Below are positions 40,876-54,426 of a stretch of DNA of 64,000 bases, one piece after another. Source of the DNA: Heterodera schachtii (lineage: Eukaryota; Nematoda; Chromadorea; Rhabditida; Heteroderidae); the NCBI GenBank assembly GCA_023374025.1, contig SIJG01000018.1:465947-529946 (forward strand), written 5' to 3'. Both the position numbers and the translations under genes were made by a program. Numbering within the stretch: the stretch's first letter is position 1; the number at the start of each line of letters is the position of its first letter. The notes beneath the pieces were generated by a model, which saw only the letters and a program-made list of their open reading frames with translations, did no database searches and was not told the DNA's origin.

Positions 40876-42170
40876 CTAAAAGAGAGAAAAAGAGGAAAAG
40901 GAAAGGGGAGGGAAAGGGACGGACGAGGAGAGTCCAAAGAAAAAGAGTGACGAAGCCAAAGGGCAAGGGAACGCTGCAGGGGGACGAGCTGAGAGGGATG
41001 GTCGGGGAGCAGAGCGAAGCGTACCAAACGACGTTGGCACGAGGACCAAATGAGGGGACAGACGGAAAGCAGCAAATGGGGCGAAGACGGAGCAAAGGCA
41101 GGGAGACCTGAAAAAGCGGAAAAGGGGGACACGGGGAGTTCAAAAGGTATTTGGGGGAGGGGGGGGGGGGAAGTTCAAAGCTTACAATTAACCAATTGAA
41201 ATGTAAGCATTTGTCTTAATTTGATTTGTAATGATGATCCTGTAACACTTTGAAATTCATATAAAAAGTCACTTTTTATGAATCACTTCCCAATTCATCT
41301 CTTTTTGTTAATACATTCCCAATTCATCATCTCTCTAATCATTTCCTGACCTTCTTCCTCCGCTCTTTGCGATTGGTGTGGCACTGTCCGAACTGAAACA
41401 ATGTCATCGGAAAAGAGACAGAAGGAACGGTCGGAATTGGAGGCGATCGGAGTTGGGGGGCGATCAGCAGCAACGGCAGAGGGGGGCCATTTGAAGGGAA
41501 TGGGCGACGGAGAGAAGCAAAACGAAGGACAGCAAAAGCGAGGGTTTTGGAGGGGGAAAAGTTTGGCAGAAAATGAGGACGGAGATGGAGGAAGAGAAGA
41601 CATTTTAAGGAAAAAGGCGAGGGGAGAGAGAGGAATATGAATATTAAAAAAAGAAGAAATACCTATTTAATAAAGAAATAAACAAAACTTTATTTTATTT
41701 TTGGTACGTTTAATTAACAAATGATCAGTTTGAATTTTAATTGCTCAAATTACAAAATACAAAATGAAGAGAACGAACATCAATTGAAATGAAATTACAG
41801 GGAAAAATGAGAGGAGAACACGAAAAGAGGGGAGGAGGAAAGGGGAGGGAACAAATAATCAGACGGAATTTGATGGATGGTGACTAAAGTAAGGAATTAT
41901 CGACAGATATGCAACAAACAAAATTCAGCAGATGATGGACAAAAAAAACGAATAAATTGGGAGGCGGCGAAGGGAAATTAACACATTTTGGGGATGAATT
42001 GAAAAACAAAAACCGAATTTTGGTAAGGGTTATTTGTCTGGAAATCTTTTGACATTGTTTAAAAAAATTCCAACCAATTTTTTAAAACCCCCGCTGAAAA
42101 ACCGGAAATTTTTTGGAGCCTACGGTAATAAATGATTAATGGTATTTTAATTTTTGGCCTCATTTTCGGT
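40876..42170. other. Gap with possible sphingosine kinase 5' exon and AT-rich intergenic DNA
   Basis: Includes the frame 41295-41603 that may encode the kinase N-terminus, a poly-G tract at about 41155-41171, and AT-rich DNA from 41640 to 42170 with no exon. Confidence 0.4.
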
Positions 42171-43827
42171 CTAAATTAGGCTATTTTGGGTTTTACGCTG
42201 ATTGTGAGGTGATCGGCGAATGGTCAGTCGGAATGGTTGTGCTGTCGTCGTCCGTCGAACTTGGCGATTCGCTGCCAATTGCCGTTGGAATTTGGCGTGT
42301 AGAAGTGCGAAATCGGGCACCGATAGGGAGCGGTGCCGTGGCACGGGGGAGGGCGGCAAACAGCGGACGGAGTGCCGAAGGCGCCATCGGATGCGCCATC
42401 GTACGGAGTGTTCCTTTTGCGATTAATCCATGGGAATAAACTGCCACAAGCGGACACCCCCCCCCCCCTTAAAAGCTTCTCTCTCCCCGCTTATACTTCC
42501 ATTCCTCTCGGCCCTTTGGCCTTCGCCAGTTCTTCCACTGCCCTCCGCTGTCTCCGCAACTTCCTCGTCTCTTCCATTGCGCTGTTCGGTCGGATGTACG
42601 TCGAAAGTGGCACCGATTGGCCTCGCATTGGCACATTTTGCTGCTTCGCTTTGTCCGGCAGTGAAAGAGTGCGCTTCCTTTTCAGCTGTCCGATGCGAAT
42701 GTCCGAATCCGCTCGATAAGTGCTTTGGGGGACCGGCTTTGCTCGGAACGGTTCCCTCCTCCTCTCCGACTCCTCCTTTCGCCTCCGCTCCTCCAACATC
42801 GCCTCCAAATGCCTTTTAGCGAATCGGCATGGCACCGGTGACCTTTTTATTAATTCAAAATGCCATTTTATACATTTTCAACGCTTCACCTGGAAGCGAG
42901 TCGAAATGGTTTCGGAATGGTCGTCGAATGACCGCCTTGGAAATGCCCCTTTAGTGGACTTTGTGTTGGGTGCCGTATTTTGCGAGCAGACTCGGGTGGA
43001 GTTGGGGGCAGACTTTTACTAATGGCAGCAATAATTTGCGTGTCCGTGTCGAGAGTGCGTCTTGCTTCTGTGTCGAGAGTGCGTCTTGCTTCTGTGTCGA
43101 GAGTGCGTCTCGCTTCTGTGTCGAAAGTGCGTCTCGCTTCTGTGTCGAAAGTGCGTCTCGCTTCTGTGTCGAGAGTGCGTCTCGCTTCTGTGTCGAGAGT
43201 GCGCTCTGTGTCGAGAGTGCGTCTCGTTTCTCTGTCGAAAGTGCGTCTCGCTTCTGTGTCGAGAGTGCGTCTCGCTTCTGTGTCGAGAGTGCATCTCGCT
43301 TCTGTGTCGAGAGTGCGTCTCGCTTCTGGGTCGAAAGTGCGTCTTGCTTCTGTGTCGAAAGTGCGTCTCGTTTCTGTGTCGAAAGTGCGTCTCGCTTCTG
43401 TGTCGAGAGTGCGTGCTTCTGTGTCGAGAGTGCGTCTCGCTTCTGTGTCGAGAGTGCGTCTCGCTTCTGGGTCGAAAGTGCGTCTTGCTTCTGTGTCGAA
43501 AGTGCGTCTCGTTTCTGTGTCGAAAGTGCGTCTCGCTTCTGTGTCGAGAGTGCGTCTCGCTTCTGTGTCGAAAGTGCGTCTCGCTTCTGTGTCGAGAGTT
43601 CGTCTCGGCTTCTGTTGGCCGTGCCATTGTCCCTTTCCTCCCTTTGCTTTTCTCATCGGTTCCTCCGTTTGTCTGGTTATAAATGTCATCGTTTTGTTCT
43701 GCTCGTGCCGTTCTTTTCGACTTCGTTCTGTCAATTTCTCTTCCAGCAAATGACCCAATTCAATGCAATCGCTGCGCAACCGATCCAATCGAAAAACAAA
43801 CGGACGACAAACGGTGGACACTTCCAT
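42171..43827 (-). CDS. FAM161: FAM161-family centrosomal/ciliary protein carrying an 8-residue repeat array
   Basis: FAM161 proteins bind microtubules at centrioles and ciliary bases. From ATG 43827 the first exon encodes an N-terminal helical segment (RSDCIELGHLLEEKLTERS), about 24 copies of an RRTLDTEA-type unit, and then a tail ending STTIPKPFRLASR. The next exon continues HLEAMLEERRRKEESERRRE, then PFRAKPVPQSTY, a second PMRGQSVPLSTYIRPNSAME, and the last exon SVPDFALLHAKFQRQLAANR, with TTTAQPFRLTI. These are the UPF0564 blocks (PKPF, F-x-A-x-PVP, VPDF-x-LH, PF-x-L) in their usual order. The junction AG|GTGAAG to AAAAG|GCATTT keeps the frame. The repeat array lies just before the PKPF block and looks like a local expansion. 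Confidence 0.82.
43038..43606. repeat. 24-bp coding minisatellite in FAM161
   Basis: About 24 copies of gagagtgcgtctcgcttctgtgtc-type units, 24 bp each and so frame-preserving. Three units are shortened by multiples of 3 bp. A four-unit block (Phe-Thr, Phe-Ala, Phe-Pro, Leu-Thr variants) occurs twice, showing higher-order duplication. Frames are open on both strands across the array because of the unit sequence. Confidence 0.93.
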
Positions 43828-44226
43828 TGATTGTGAGCCGAGGAGAGCATTTGGCCAAACGACGGCACCCGCGGGAATTTATGGGCCCACGCGGAAAGAT
43901 TTTTTGTTTGTTTTGTTGCCATAGAAACGACGACAAAAATTATTTATTTATTTATTTACATAAGTAATATGTTTCTATTGTTTGTTTTCTCATTTAAACT
44001 TTTCGAATGGATTCAAGGAAGAAAAAGTCACTGAAGAAATTGACTTTTTGTTGGAGAATTATTATTTTTTTTTACTTTTTACAGCATTTCAAATTTTACT
44101 TGTTAACTTTAGTCAGCGAAATCTTCACCAATTGCCGCAACCCGAAGAAATAAAGCATTTTCAAAGTGATTTTGGAGTTACCCTTCTTTCTCTGTCGCCT
44201 CTCTCCGATCAACTAATCTCTCTCTC

Positions 44227-44313
<87 letters not shown>

Positions 44314-45114
44314 CCCTTTCTTTTACTTTCCCTCCACGCGTTTCGTTCGATCATTGCCTCCGGCAACAATGGCTTTTGCGTCGCTTGGGGGAAGGGATTT
44401 GCGGGTGGGGGGGGGGGGGGGGGTCGGCGGCGGGTGGAATTCGCTCGTCAGTTTGATTTGGTAAAGGAAAGAGTGGGGGATTTGGTGGGTGGCAGGCAGT
44501 GCCTTTGATGGATCGCCTCGTTTGGCTATTGGTAGGGGTGACAAAGACAATTGTGGGGAAGTGGGGGCCGGGGCAGTGCGTGGGAGGAAGCGGAGGGGGG
44601 GGGGGGAGAAAGGGAAGGGGGGCGATTTGGAGGGGGGGGGGGGTGAGTTTGGGGAAGGGTGATTTGGGGGGGAGGGGTGATTTGGGTGATCGGAGAAAGG
44701 AATAAACGCAACGACCAGCGATAGTCGTCGCCTTCTTCGAACTGCTCTCTCACTGCTGATGATAACAATTTCCGACTTTGTCACCTCCGGCGACGGTTCG
44801 CCTGCTGACCATCACAACACAATTCCAAGATGAATGTCCAAAATGGCATTTTCTTTTCTCATTTCCCATTCTCTGCCTTATTTTGGCGTTGTGTTTGAAA
44901 TACCCAAAAGAATGGCGAATGATTTGTCCCATTTGATGGATTGCCACCCCTTCACCCCCTTCCCCCTCCCCCAACTTTTTTTCATGGCTCCCCCCCCCCA
45001 CCGATTCGCATTTTCCGCTATTCTTTCCCCCCCCCCATCAGTGTTAAGCAGCACAACAACCATAATCATTTCACACTTTGAAAACAAAACATTGTTTTCC
45101 CAGCAGACCACCCA
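43828..45114. other. Gap with CT microsatellite and G-rich tracts
   Basis: Contains a long (CT)n at about 44219-44312 and clusters of poly-G at 44405-44422 and 44595-44685. A short segment near 44010-44165 has splice-like signals (tttttacag) but no recognisable product. Confidence 0.5.
44219..44312. repeat. CT dinucleotide microsatellite
   Basis: Nearly pure (TC)n with a few single-base interruptions. Confidence 0.9.
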
Positions 45115-46344
45115 ATGCACCATCTCCGTTGTGTGCTCGTTGGTAAGTCCTTATTTTTCCATTTTCTCATTATTCCTTGTCCTTATGTTGTCCTTGTAAA
45201 TGCCCTTACTCTTGTCCTTGCCCTTGTCCATCCTTTCTATTCATTTTCAAGGTGATCCGTGCGTTGGCAAAACGGCACTTATCGTTGCATACACACGCAA
45301 TGGATTTTGTGGTTAGCATTGTTGTCATTAACTCATAGTGTTAAATTGCACTTCTTTTGTTTAGTTTAATTTATTTGAAATTTCAGAGAGATATTCGCCG
45401 ACTGCGTTTGACAATTATTCGGGTAATTCTGTCGGATCAGTTAAAGAATTCATTTTAATATCAAAATTCTTTTTTTTTGTAGTGACTGTCTGCGTTGATG
45501 GAAATCCGTTAAGGCATTAATTACCCAATTAATTACCCATTAATTCATTCCTCTGCCATTCTTTTTTTCCCTTCCTTTTTCGGTTGGATCTCTGCGACAC
45601 CGCCGGAAGGGTAGAAAGGGGAGCACATTTAGAAATAATTCAATGGCATTTTGTTTTGTTTCAGTCCGAATTCGATTCCATCCGTCCTCTCAGTTACTCG
45701 GGTGCAAGTGTGTTTCTGCTTTGCTTTAAGTCCGTCTCTCTCCCTCCCAATGCTTTTGCTTTACCCTCCCCCCCCCCCAATTCGCAGTGTCACCCGTCCC
45801 TCCTCCCTCAATTCGGCCACACAACGGTGGCTTCCTGAAATTCGTTCGTTGGCTCCCTCAGCACCCAGTTCGTTTCATTTCAAAATTCACAATAAATTAG
45901 TTATTTTTTGCTTAGTTCTGCTCATCGGCACTCAAAGTGATCGACGACTGATCAGTCACCGATCAGAAACTGTCGAGACAAAGGCAATGGCACAACTCAG
46001 CGAAAGATTGGAACTGAGCAGTTGGCTGGAATGTTCGGTCTGAGGGAGAGACTCAAAACGAACGGACATTTATTTATTGGTGTATTTTCAAAAAGGCAGT
46101 TACTCAGCACAATTTGAAGGAAGTGTTCGACTTGGCCATCCTCCAGGGTCTTTGCCACGAGCAGAAATTGCCAGCGGCACGAAATTCCCCTTCAATTCCC
46201 AAAGCAAAGATCGCACTGCCGGAAGCAATGAAAAAGACGGACAAAAAAGAAATTGGAAAGGGAGCGAATGGCACGACGAAAGGGGGGACATTGAAGCAGA
46301 ATTTGTGGAGATTGGTGTCAATTACGAAGAAGGCATTGTTGTAG
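45115..46344 (+). CDS. chw-1: Atypical RHOU/RHOV-type Rho GTPase (CHW-1-like)
   Basis: Wrch/Chp-subfamily small GTPase. Exons give MHHLRCVLVGDPCVGKTALI, VAYTRNGF, ERYSPTAFDNYSVTV, CVDGNPLR, LDLCDTAGR, SEFDSIRPLSYSGASVFLLC, RWLPEIRSLAPSAPILLIG, TQSDRRL, WLECSAVTQHNLKEVFDLAI and a basic tail ending WRLVSITKKALL, stop at 46342-46344. The CDTAG, TQSD and ECSAxTQxNLKEVFD signatures point to RHOU/V rather than Rac or Cdc42. Position 12 (Rac numbering) is Pro and position 61 is Arg, both unlike an active GTPase. No CAAX box is seen. The intron at 45514-45582 has a GC donor and no AG acceptor at all (TTTTTCG|G), so the gene may be damaged, or one A is missing from the sequence. Confidence 0.85.
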
Positions 46345-46822
46345 AAAAGGAGAGAAATAAATAAAAGAAAGAATGAAAAAGCAAAAAGGGAAAGGAAAGC
46401 ATTGGCAAAAGAAACGGACGGACGGACGGAATGATCTCAGAGAAGGCAAAGAATGGGAAACGAAAGAACGGCACAAATGCCAAAAAAGGAAACGTTATTT
46501 GAAAGTCGAGTCATATAAAGAGAGATTGGTTGAATAAAGCAACCAAAACGACGGAAGAAGCATCGAAAAAAGTCACACAAAAGTCAAATAAAAAAAAATA
46601 GAAAGCTAATTTAAAAACTATGCAGAAACAGGGAAATGTTTTACACAAAACCTAAATGTCCTTCACAATCAGAGGGACCGTATTTCCTCATTATCAACCC
46701 CACTCCAAATGGGGCGGGCTTATATTCGAGGGGGTTTATAATGTAGGAAATACAGTATGAAATTTAATGAGAATTTAAAGTTCATTCATTTTAAATTGGC
46801 ATTCTGTTCTTTCGTTTTCTCT
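46345..46822. other. Gap between chw-1 and the transposon
   Basis: AT- and GA-rich DNA containing a short terminal-inverted-repeat unit at 46678-46757. No exon. Confidence 0.5.
46678..46757. repeat. Short inverted-repeat unit
   Basis: The ends ACCGTATTTCCTCATTAT and ATAATGTAGGAAATACAGT are imperfect inverted copies about 40 bp apart around a GC-rich loop. This could be a miniature element or a fragment. No target duplication was identified. Confidence 0.45.
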
Positions 46823-47197
46823 CGGAACAGGACGGTTCGGTGCCAGCCCAAGTTTTCGACTACAACTTTTTTCATTGTTGACCAAATCCAACAATCTTGG
46901 TATCATTCGAAAGCCCTTCACAAGCTCTATTAGCCTTACAAAAAAAGAAAAAAAAATTTCTAGCCTTTAAAAAAGTTATAAAGAAAAAACTTCCAAAATT
47001 TTGGTTTTTTTGAAATTTCATGTTATAACTTTTTTGGTAATTGTCTAATAGCTAAGCAATAGGTTAGAAAAAGCTTCTAAACATGTAGAGCTTTCGGATG
47101 ATGCCAAGTTTATTGGATTTGGATGACAAAGAAAAAAAAGTTGTAGTCCAAAACTTGGGCTGGCACCGAAACGGCTGGCACCGAACCGTCCCCCGCC
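46823..47197. mobile_element. Palindromic non-autonomous DNA transposon upstream of sti-1
   Basis: A 375-bp unit flanked by a 10-bp duplication CGTTTTCTCT (46813-46822 and 47198-47207). The arms share GGACGGTTCGGTGCCAGCCC and AAGTTTT..ACTACAACTTTTTT as inverted copies. The right arm has an extra partial duplication (ggctggcaccgaa). There is no ORF. It lies 178 bp before the sti-1 start, inside its probable promoter. The 10-bp duplication differs from the 8 bp seen for the other two elements. Confidence 0.8.
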
Positions 47198-47374
47198 CGT
47201 TTTCTCTTAACTCGCACAGTCGAGAAAACTCTTTCGTTCGTTTTTTTCCTTTTTATGGGCTGACAAATGAGCAACCGTTTTTCTTTTATTGTTCTTTTAA
47301 GTTTTGTTTATATTTTATTCGAGAAGACTTTAATTACCAATCTCCGATTTGTTTTGACTTTTTGCAATTGGACA

Positions 47375-49147
47375 ATGTCTTCGGAACAAGTTCGTTTTAA
47401 TTGGTTTTTTGTTATTAGTTTTGTTTTAATTGGTTTTGTTTTGATTTATTTTGCTTTATGTTTTTTAATATTATATTGGGTCTTTACCTTTTGTCCTTTG
47501 AGTCTTAATTCGTTTTTCACCTAATATAGGCATTAAAAGCAAAACAACTTGGCAACGAGGCGTACAAACGGAAGGAATTTGCCACTGCTCACAAATATTA
47601 TGACGAAGCCATCAAATATCAACCAACGAACATCGTATTTTACAGCAACAAAGCCGGTAAAGCGAACGAATGAATTTACGAAAAAAAAAAAACAATTGCA
47701 AAATCACTTTTTTGTTCAGCAGTTTTTTTCGAGGAAGGAAAATACGACGAATGCATCGAAATGTGTGGAAAAGCGGTGGAAGTTGGACGAGAGAATCGGG
47801 CGGACTATGCGCTGGTGGCAAAGTGCGCATTTCTTTTATAAATAATTGCTGATGTGGGTGAAGGCGGGTAATAATTGCCTTTCTGGCCACATAAAAAGGG
47901 CGATTTTGCGTAGTTAGTTTTTTAGGGCGCTGATCACAAATCTGACATCCATTTAAGAGCTTAGGAATTTGCCTGTGTGTTAAAGCCTTTGTTATTTTTC
48001 GCTTTTAAGGGCTTACGCTCGAATGGCAAACAGTTACAAAATGAAGGACGACCCCAAGAAGGCACTGCACTTCTACGAAAAGGCATTGTCGGAACATCGC
48101 GACCCGGACATTGTGAAGAAGCACAAGGAATTGGCGAAGGAAGTCAAAGAGATGGAGCAGAAGGCATACATTGACCCGGAATTGTCGGATAAAGAAAAGA
48201 ACTTGGGCAACCAATTGTTCAAGAAAGGCAAGCAATGGGAGAAGGGACGAAAACATTGGGAAGGAAAACAATCCGAAATTGGGAATGGCAAATCAATGGA
48301 CAATTTGGCGTTGTGTCTTTGCCATTTCATCCCTTTAAATTTTTGAGGCGATTACCCCGGGGCTATGAGACATTACAACGAGGCGATTAAACGGAATCCG
48401 GACAACGCTGTGCTCTACTCGAACCGTGCCGCGTGCTTCACCAAACTTATGGAATTCCAAAGGGCCGTCGACGACTGCGACCTTTGCCTGAAGAAGGACC
48501 CCTCTTTCGGTTCGCTTTTCCGTTTTCCTTTCGTTGTGCGATTTCCTCCCGTCATTCAGTTAAGGCGTACATCAGAAAGGGCGCTGCTTTGTCCGCAATG
48601 CGCGAGTTCGGCAGAGCGCAAAAGGCTTATGAGGACGCATTGCAAATGGACTCGAGCAGTCACGAAGCGATGGAGGGACTGCGCACGTGCATGCAGTCGA
48701 ACGAGGAGAACCCGGAGAGGGCGCGGGAGAGGGCCTTGCAGGACCCGGAAGTGCAGGAGGTGGGCCAGGGGAGAGATTAACGGACAAAGCACGAAAAGGA
48801 CGAACCATGGGGAGGGAGAAAGTGATACAAAATGCGGACAAATTCAATGGGAAGGAGGTTTTAATTTGGTTTCATGGACAAATACGCCCCATCCATTCCA
48901 CCGAATTCCATCTTAGGTTCTCCTTCTAACTGACTTAATCACTCCCCTTGCTGCTTCAGATTCTTCGTGACCCGGGCATGCGAGTTTTGCTGGAACAAAT
49001 GAGCCATGACCCGGTCTTTCTTACCCGCAAAAGTATAAATTTCTTGAACCCTGTTTTAAGGATGCCGCTCGAGAACATATCAGAAACCCGGACATTTTCC
49101 GTAAATTGATGAAATTGCAAGAGGCGGGCGTCATCCAAATTCGCTGA
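47375..49147 (+). CDS. sti-1: STI-1/HOP, Hsp70-Hsp90 co-chaperone
   Basis: Cytosolic adaptor that links Hsp70 and Hsp90. ATG 47375 opens a short exon (MSSEQ) spliced to [23 protein letters not shown]2[44 protein letters not shown]2[82 protein letters not shown]2: [20 protein letters not shown], then [20 protein letters not shown] and GVIQIR with TGA at 49145-49147. TPR1 and DP1 are absent, as in C. elegans STI-1, so the short N-terminus is real and not a truncation. The intron 48228-48347 has a GC donor (AAAG|GCAAGC). Confidence 0.96.
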
Positions 49148-51976
<2,829 letters not shown>

Positions 51977-54426
51977 GGCTTCTTCTCCTCGACCGTCGCT
52001 CCCTCGCCGAAGGCGAAGTTTTATTATTTCGGACCAAAAAGAGCCGCCACAGGGCGATTGCTGTGATGACTGCGCATCAGCAGCACAAAATTGGCCAAAT
52101 GTCCTCGCGTTTTGCCGATGCGCTCACTTTCAAAGAATGGCTGAGAAGGGTTTACCGAGAGGAAAAAGGTAATTAATTAATTGGAAGAGATTAACAACAC
52201 AACAAATAGTGGGAATGAATGATCATTTGGGACTCATTTGGCTGCTGATCTTTCGTTTTCTTTTCTTTGGCCATGCTTTTGGGAGGGGAAGTGTCCAACA
52301 ATTCGAAAAGGATACTCTTTCACTTCAAAATTCGAAGCATTGTTCGGACTGACGAGTGAGTGAATTCATTCGCCACCCCTCGGGGAATGCCATTGCCCCC
52401 CCCCTCTCCCTCCCCCGCCGCCCTTTGCCCCTCTCTCCTCCAATTCATTGTCATCGCATTGTTTCCGGATTTGATTCGCAGAAACAATTGACTCGGAATG
52501 GGCAAATTGGGGTGCAATTTGCTGCTGCTGATTTGCGTGCAGTGAATGAATGTGGCGACGAATGTTTTTGCATTTTCTTTGTGGACAATCACAGAAAGGG
52601 CCATTTGGGCATTGGGCTGCCAATTATCCTGAAATTGGAGAGATTTCTTTGGGGGGGGAAGGCAAATTGGGCGAATGGGTGCCAAAATCGTCGGATTATC
52701 TTTCCTCCGCTGTCCCATGCTTTCTCTTTCTCACCCGCTCTCTCTCTCCCACTTTTCTCTCTCTCTCTCTCCTTTCTCTCTCTCTCTCTCCCTCTCTCTC
52801 TCTCTCCCTCTCTCTCTCCTTTCTCTCTCTCTCTCTCTCTTTCTTTCTCTCTCTCTCTCACCCCTTTCCCTCTCCCTAATTATTTTGATGCTTTTCCCTT
52901 TTCTTCAGCTCTCAAAGTGTCCGTTCGTACCACCGAAGTGAGTGCTGTTCAGAATGTTCGTTCACCCAACCTTCGCCCATTTCTTCTCAGGTCGTCCGTC
53001 CCGTGCTCCAACATTTGTACGCCACCCGCGCCCATTTCCGCGCTCCGATTATTATCCACGCGGTCAGTGGGCCAATCAATGGCCAATTCGAATAAGCCAA
53101 TTGTCAATCGCTGCTTTCCCCTCCCTTTGGCAGAACACTTTCGAAAGTGCCTCGTCCGCTTCTCCTAAGTTTCCCTCCGTCCCTTTCTCGCGTCTTTCGT
53201 CCGTCAGCAGAGAACGGCCCGTCGATGCGCTTCTCTTTGTTCAAAGTGTTCGTGCGCTGCTCCCCGACGCTGTCATTTCGCTCGGATGGACCAAATCGGA
53301 GGATTTCTCAGCAGTCAATCGGTTGGATTGGACCACAGCCTTCCAACTGATCGAACTGCTCAACGAATTGGGCGATCAGCCGGCCATGCTGAACATGCGC
53401 CTCAACGACGCCGTTCAGTCGTCCGAAGTGACTTCCTCCGCCCCTTTTGCTCTGCTTCTGATTTATGCTTTTCTTTCTTTTTGGTGTTGCAATGGCTTTT
53501 GGGGGTTCAGCGACCGCGCATTTATTTGCTGCTCAAAGGCGAATTTAACGATTTTGTGGAAAGCGAAAGGTCAATGGCAAAATTGGAGGGCATCAGAAGC
53601 AGCGGAGAACAGAGAATCCTTTTCGACGTGGTCAGTAAGAGAAAGGGACAAATGGGAGGAGGGAATAAATACGCAAGGGAAATAAATCGTCGGAATGCTA
53701 ATCGTACATTGTAACTGTACCCTACCGTACCCCCCCCCCCCCCTCTCCTCAGGATGAAAAGTGGCGCTCGCGCATCCGCCGTTTTGTCCCAGGGCAAATT
53801 CAGTCCTCACAAAGGGTCAGTTGCCTTGCCTCTCTTCCCGTGCTCATTCCCCCCGCCAATTGCCTCAGATGTTCGGTTTGGTGCCGTCCCAATGGGTCAA
53901 TTGGTTTGTCCCTCCGCCCGTCCCTCCGATTGCTTCCGCGTCCCCTCTTTTGTCAGGCGCTTCCCCTCCTCCTCCCCAATGCTCTCCACTTCCGTGTTCA
54001 GTCCCTCCGGCGTCGCGGTGCTTTCTCTCTTTATTTGCCCTTCCCTTTCCCTGTCATTTCTCCTTCCATTCCATCTCAGTTCCTCGGTTGGCCCAATTCT
54101 CTTTTGCTGTCCACGCGTCGTTCGGATTCTCCGCCCTCGCGGCAAACCATCGCCGGAAGGGTTTCACTTGTCGTTCCTTTTTTGACAACTCCCCCCCCCC
54201 CCCCCCCTCAGGTGATGTTCATCCCTAAGCAGCAGTCGCGCGAAGTAATTCCTCAACGAAGGAGTGGAATGGTCAGTGTTTTCTTCCCAATTTGGCCATT
54301 TGTCCGTCCCTTTGCCCCCCTTTTCAGGTCCTTTTCCTCTTCCATTCCGATCCCTCCCTTCTCTTCGCTCCCCGTGTCCCTCGTTCCGTCCAAGTGGGAC
54401 ACAACGCCAAAATGAATGGGAAATGA
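51977..54426 (+). CDS. FAM151/menorin-family protein, 5' exons unresolved
   Basis: FAM151 proteins have a glycerophosphodiester-phosphodiesterase-like fold. The C. elegans member MNR-1 acts from the epidermis to pattern sensory dendrites. The exon 51977-52168 reads AEGEVLLFRTKKSRHRAIAV, then MTAH, and DALTFKEWLRRVYREEKG, matching the ADVLL, PIMAHPP and TLQEWL blocks. In duplication copy 1 it continues SKRILFHFKIRSIVRTDE, VVRPVLQHLYATRAHFRAPI, RPVDALLFVQSVRALLPDAV, ISLGWTK, DWTTAFQLIELLNELGDQPA, QRPRIYLLLKGEFNDFVESE and RILFDV. It ends SVQVGHNAKMNGK with TGA at 54424-54426. The VDAxxF-PDAxxSLGWT block is diagnostic. Several exon joins (52.4-53.1 kb and 53.8-54.2 kb) remain uncertain. Confidence 0.8.
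52738..52860. repeat. Interrupted CT microsatellite in copy 1
   Basis: CT-rich intronic tract of FAM151. The copy-2 version at 57299-57427 has a different arrangement of TT and CC interruptions. Confidence 0.85.

Noticed and set aside
43038..43606. CRISPR-like periodicity
   Set aside because: Contiguous 24-bp units without spacers in a eukaryotic coding exon, so a minisatellite and not a CRISPR array.
42961..43830. Long plus-strand frames (up to 289 codons) rich in SVSRVRLA or CVESASRF repeats
   Set aside because: They are the reverse reading of the 24-bp minisatellite in FAM161. The minus strand has the conserved FAM161 blocks on its 3' side and consistent splicing.
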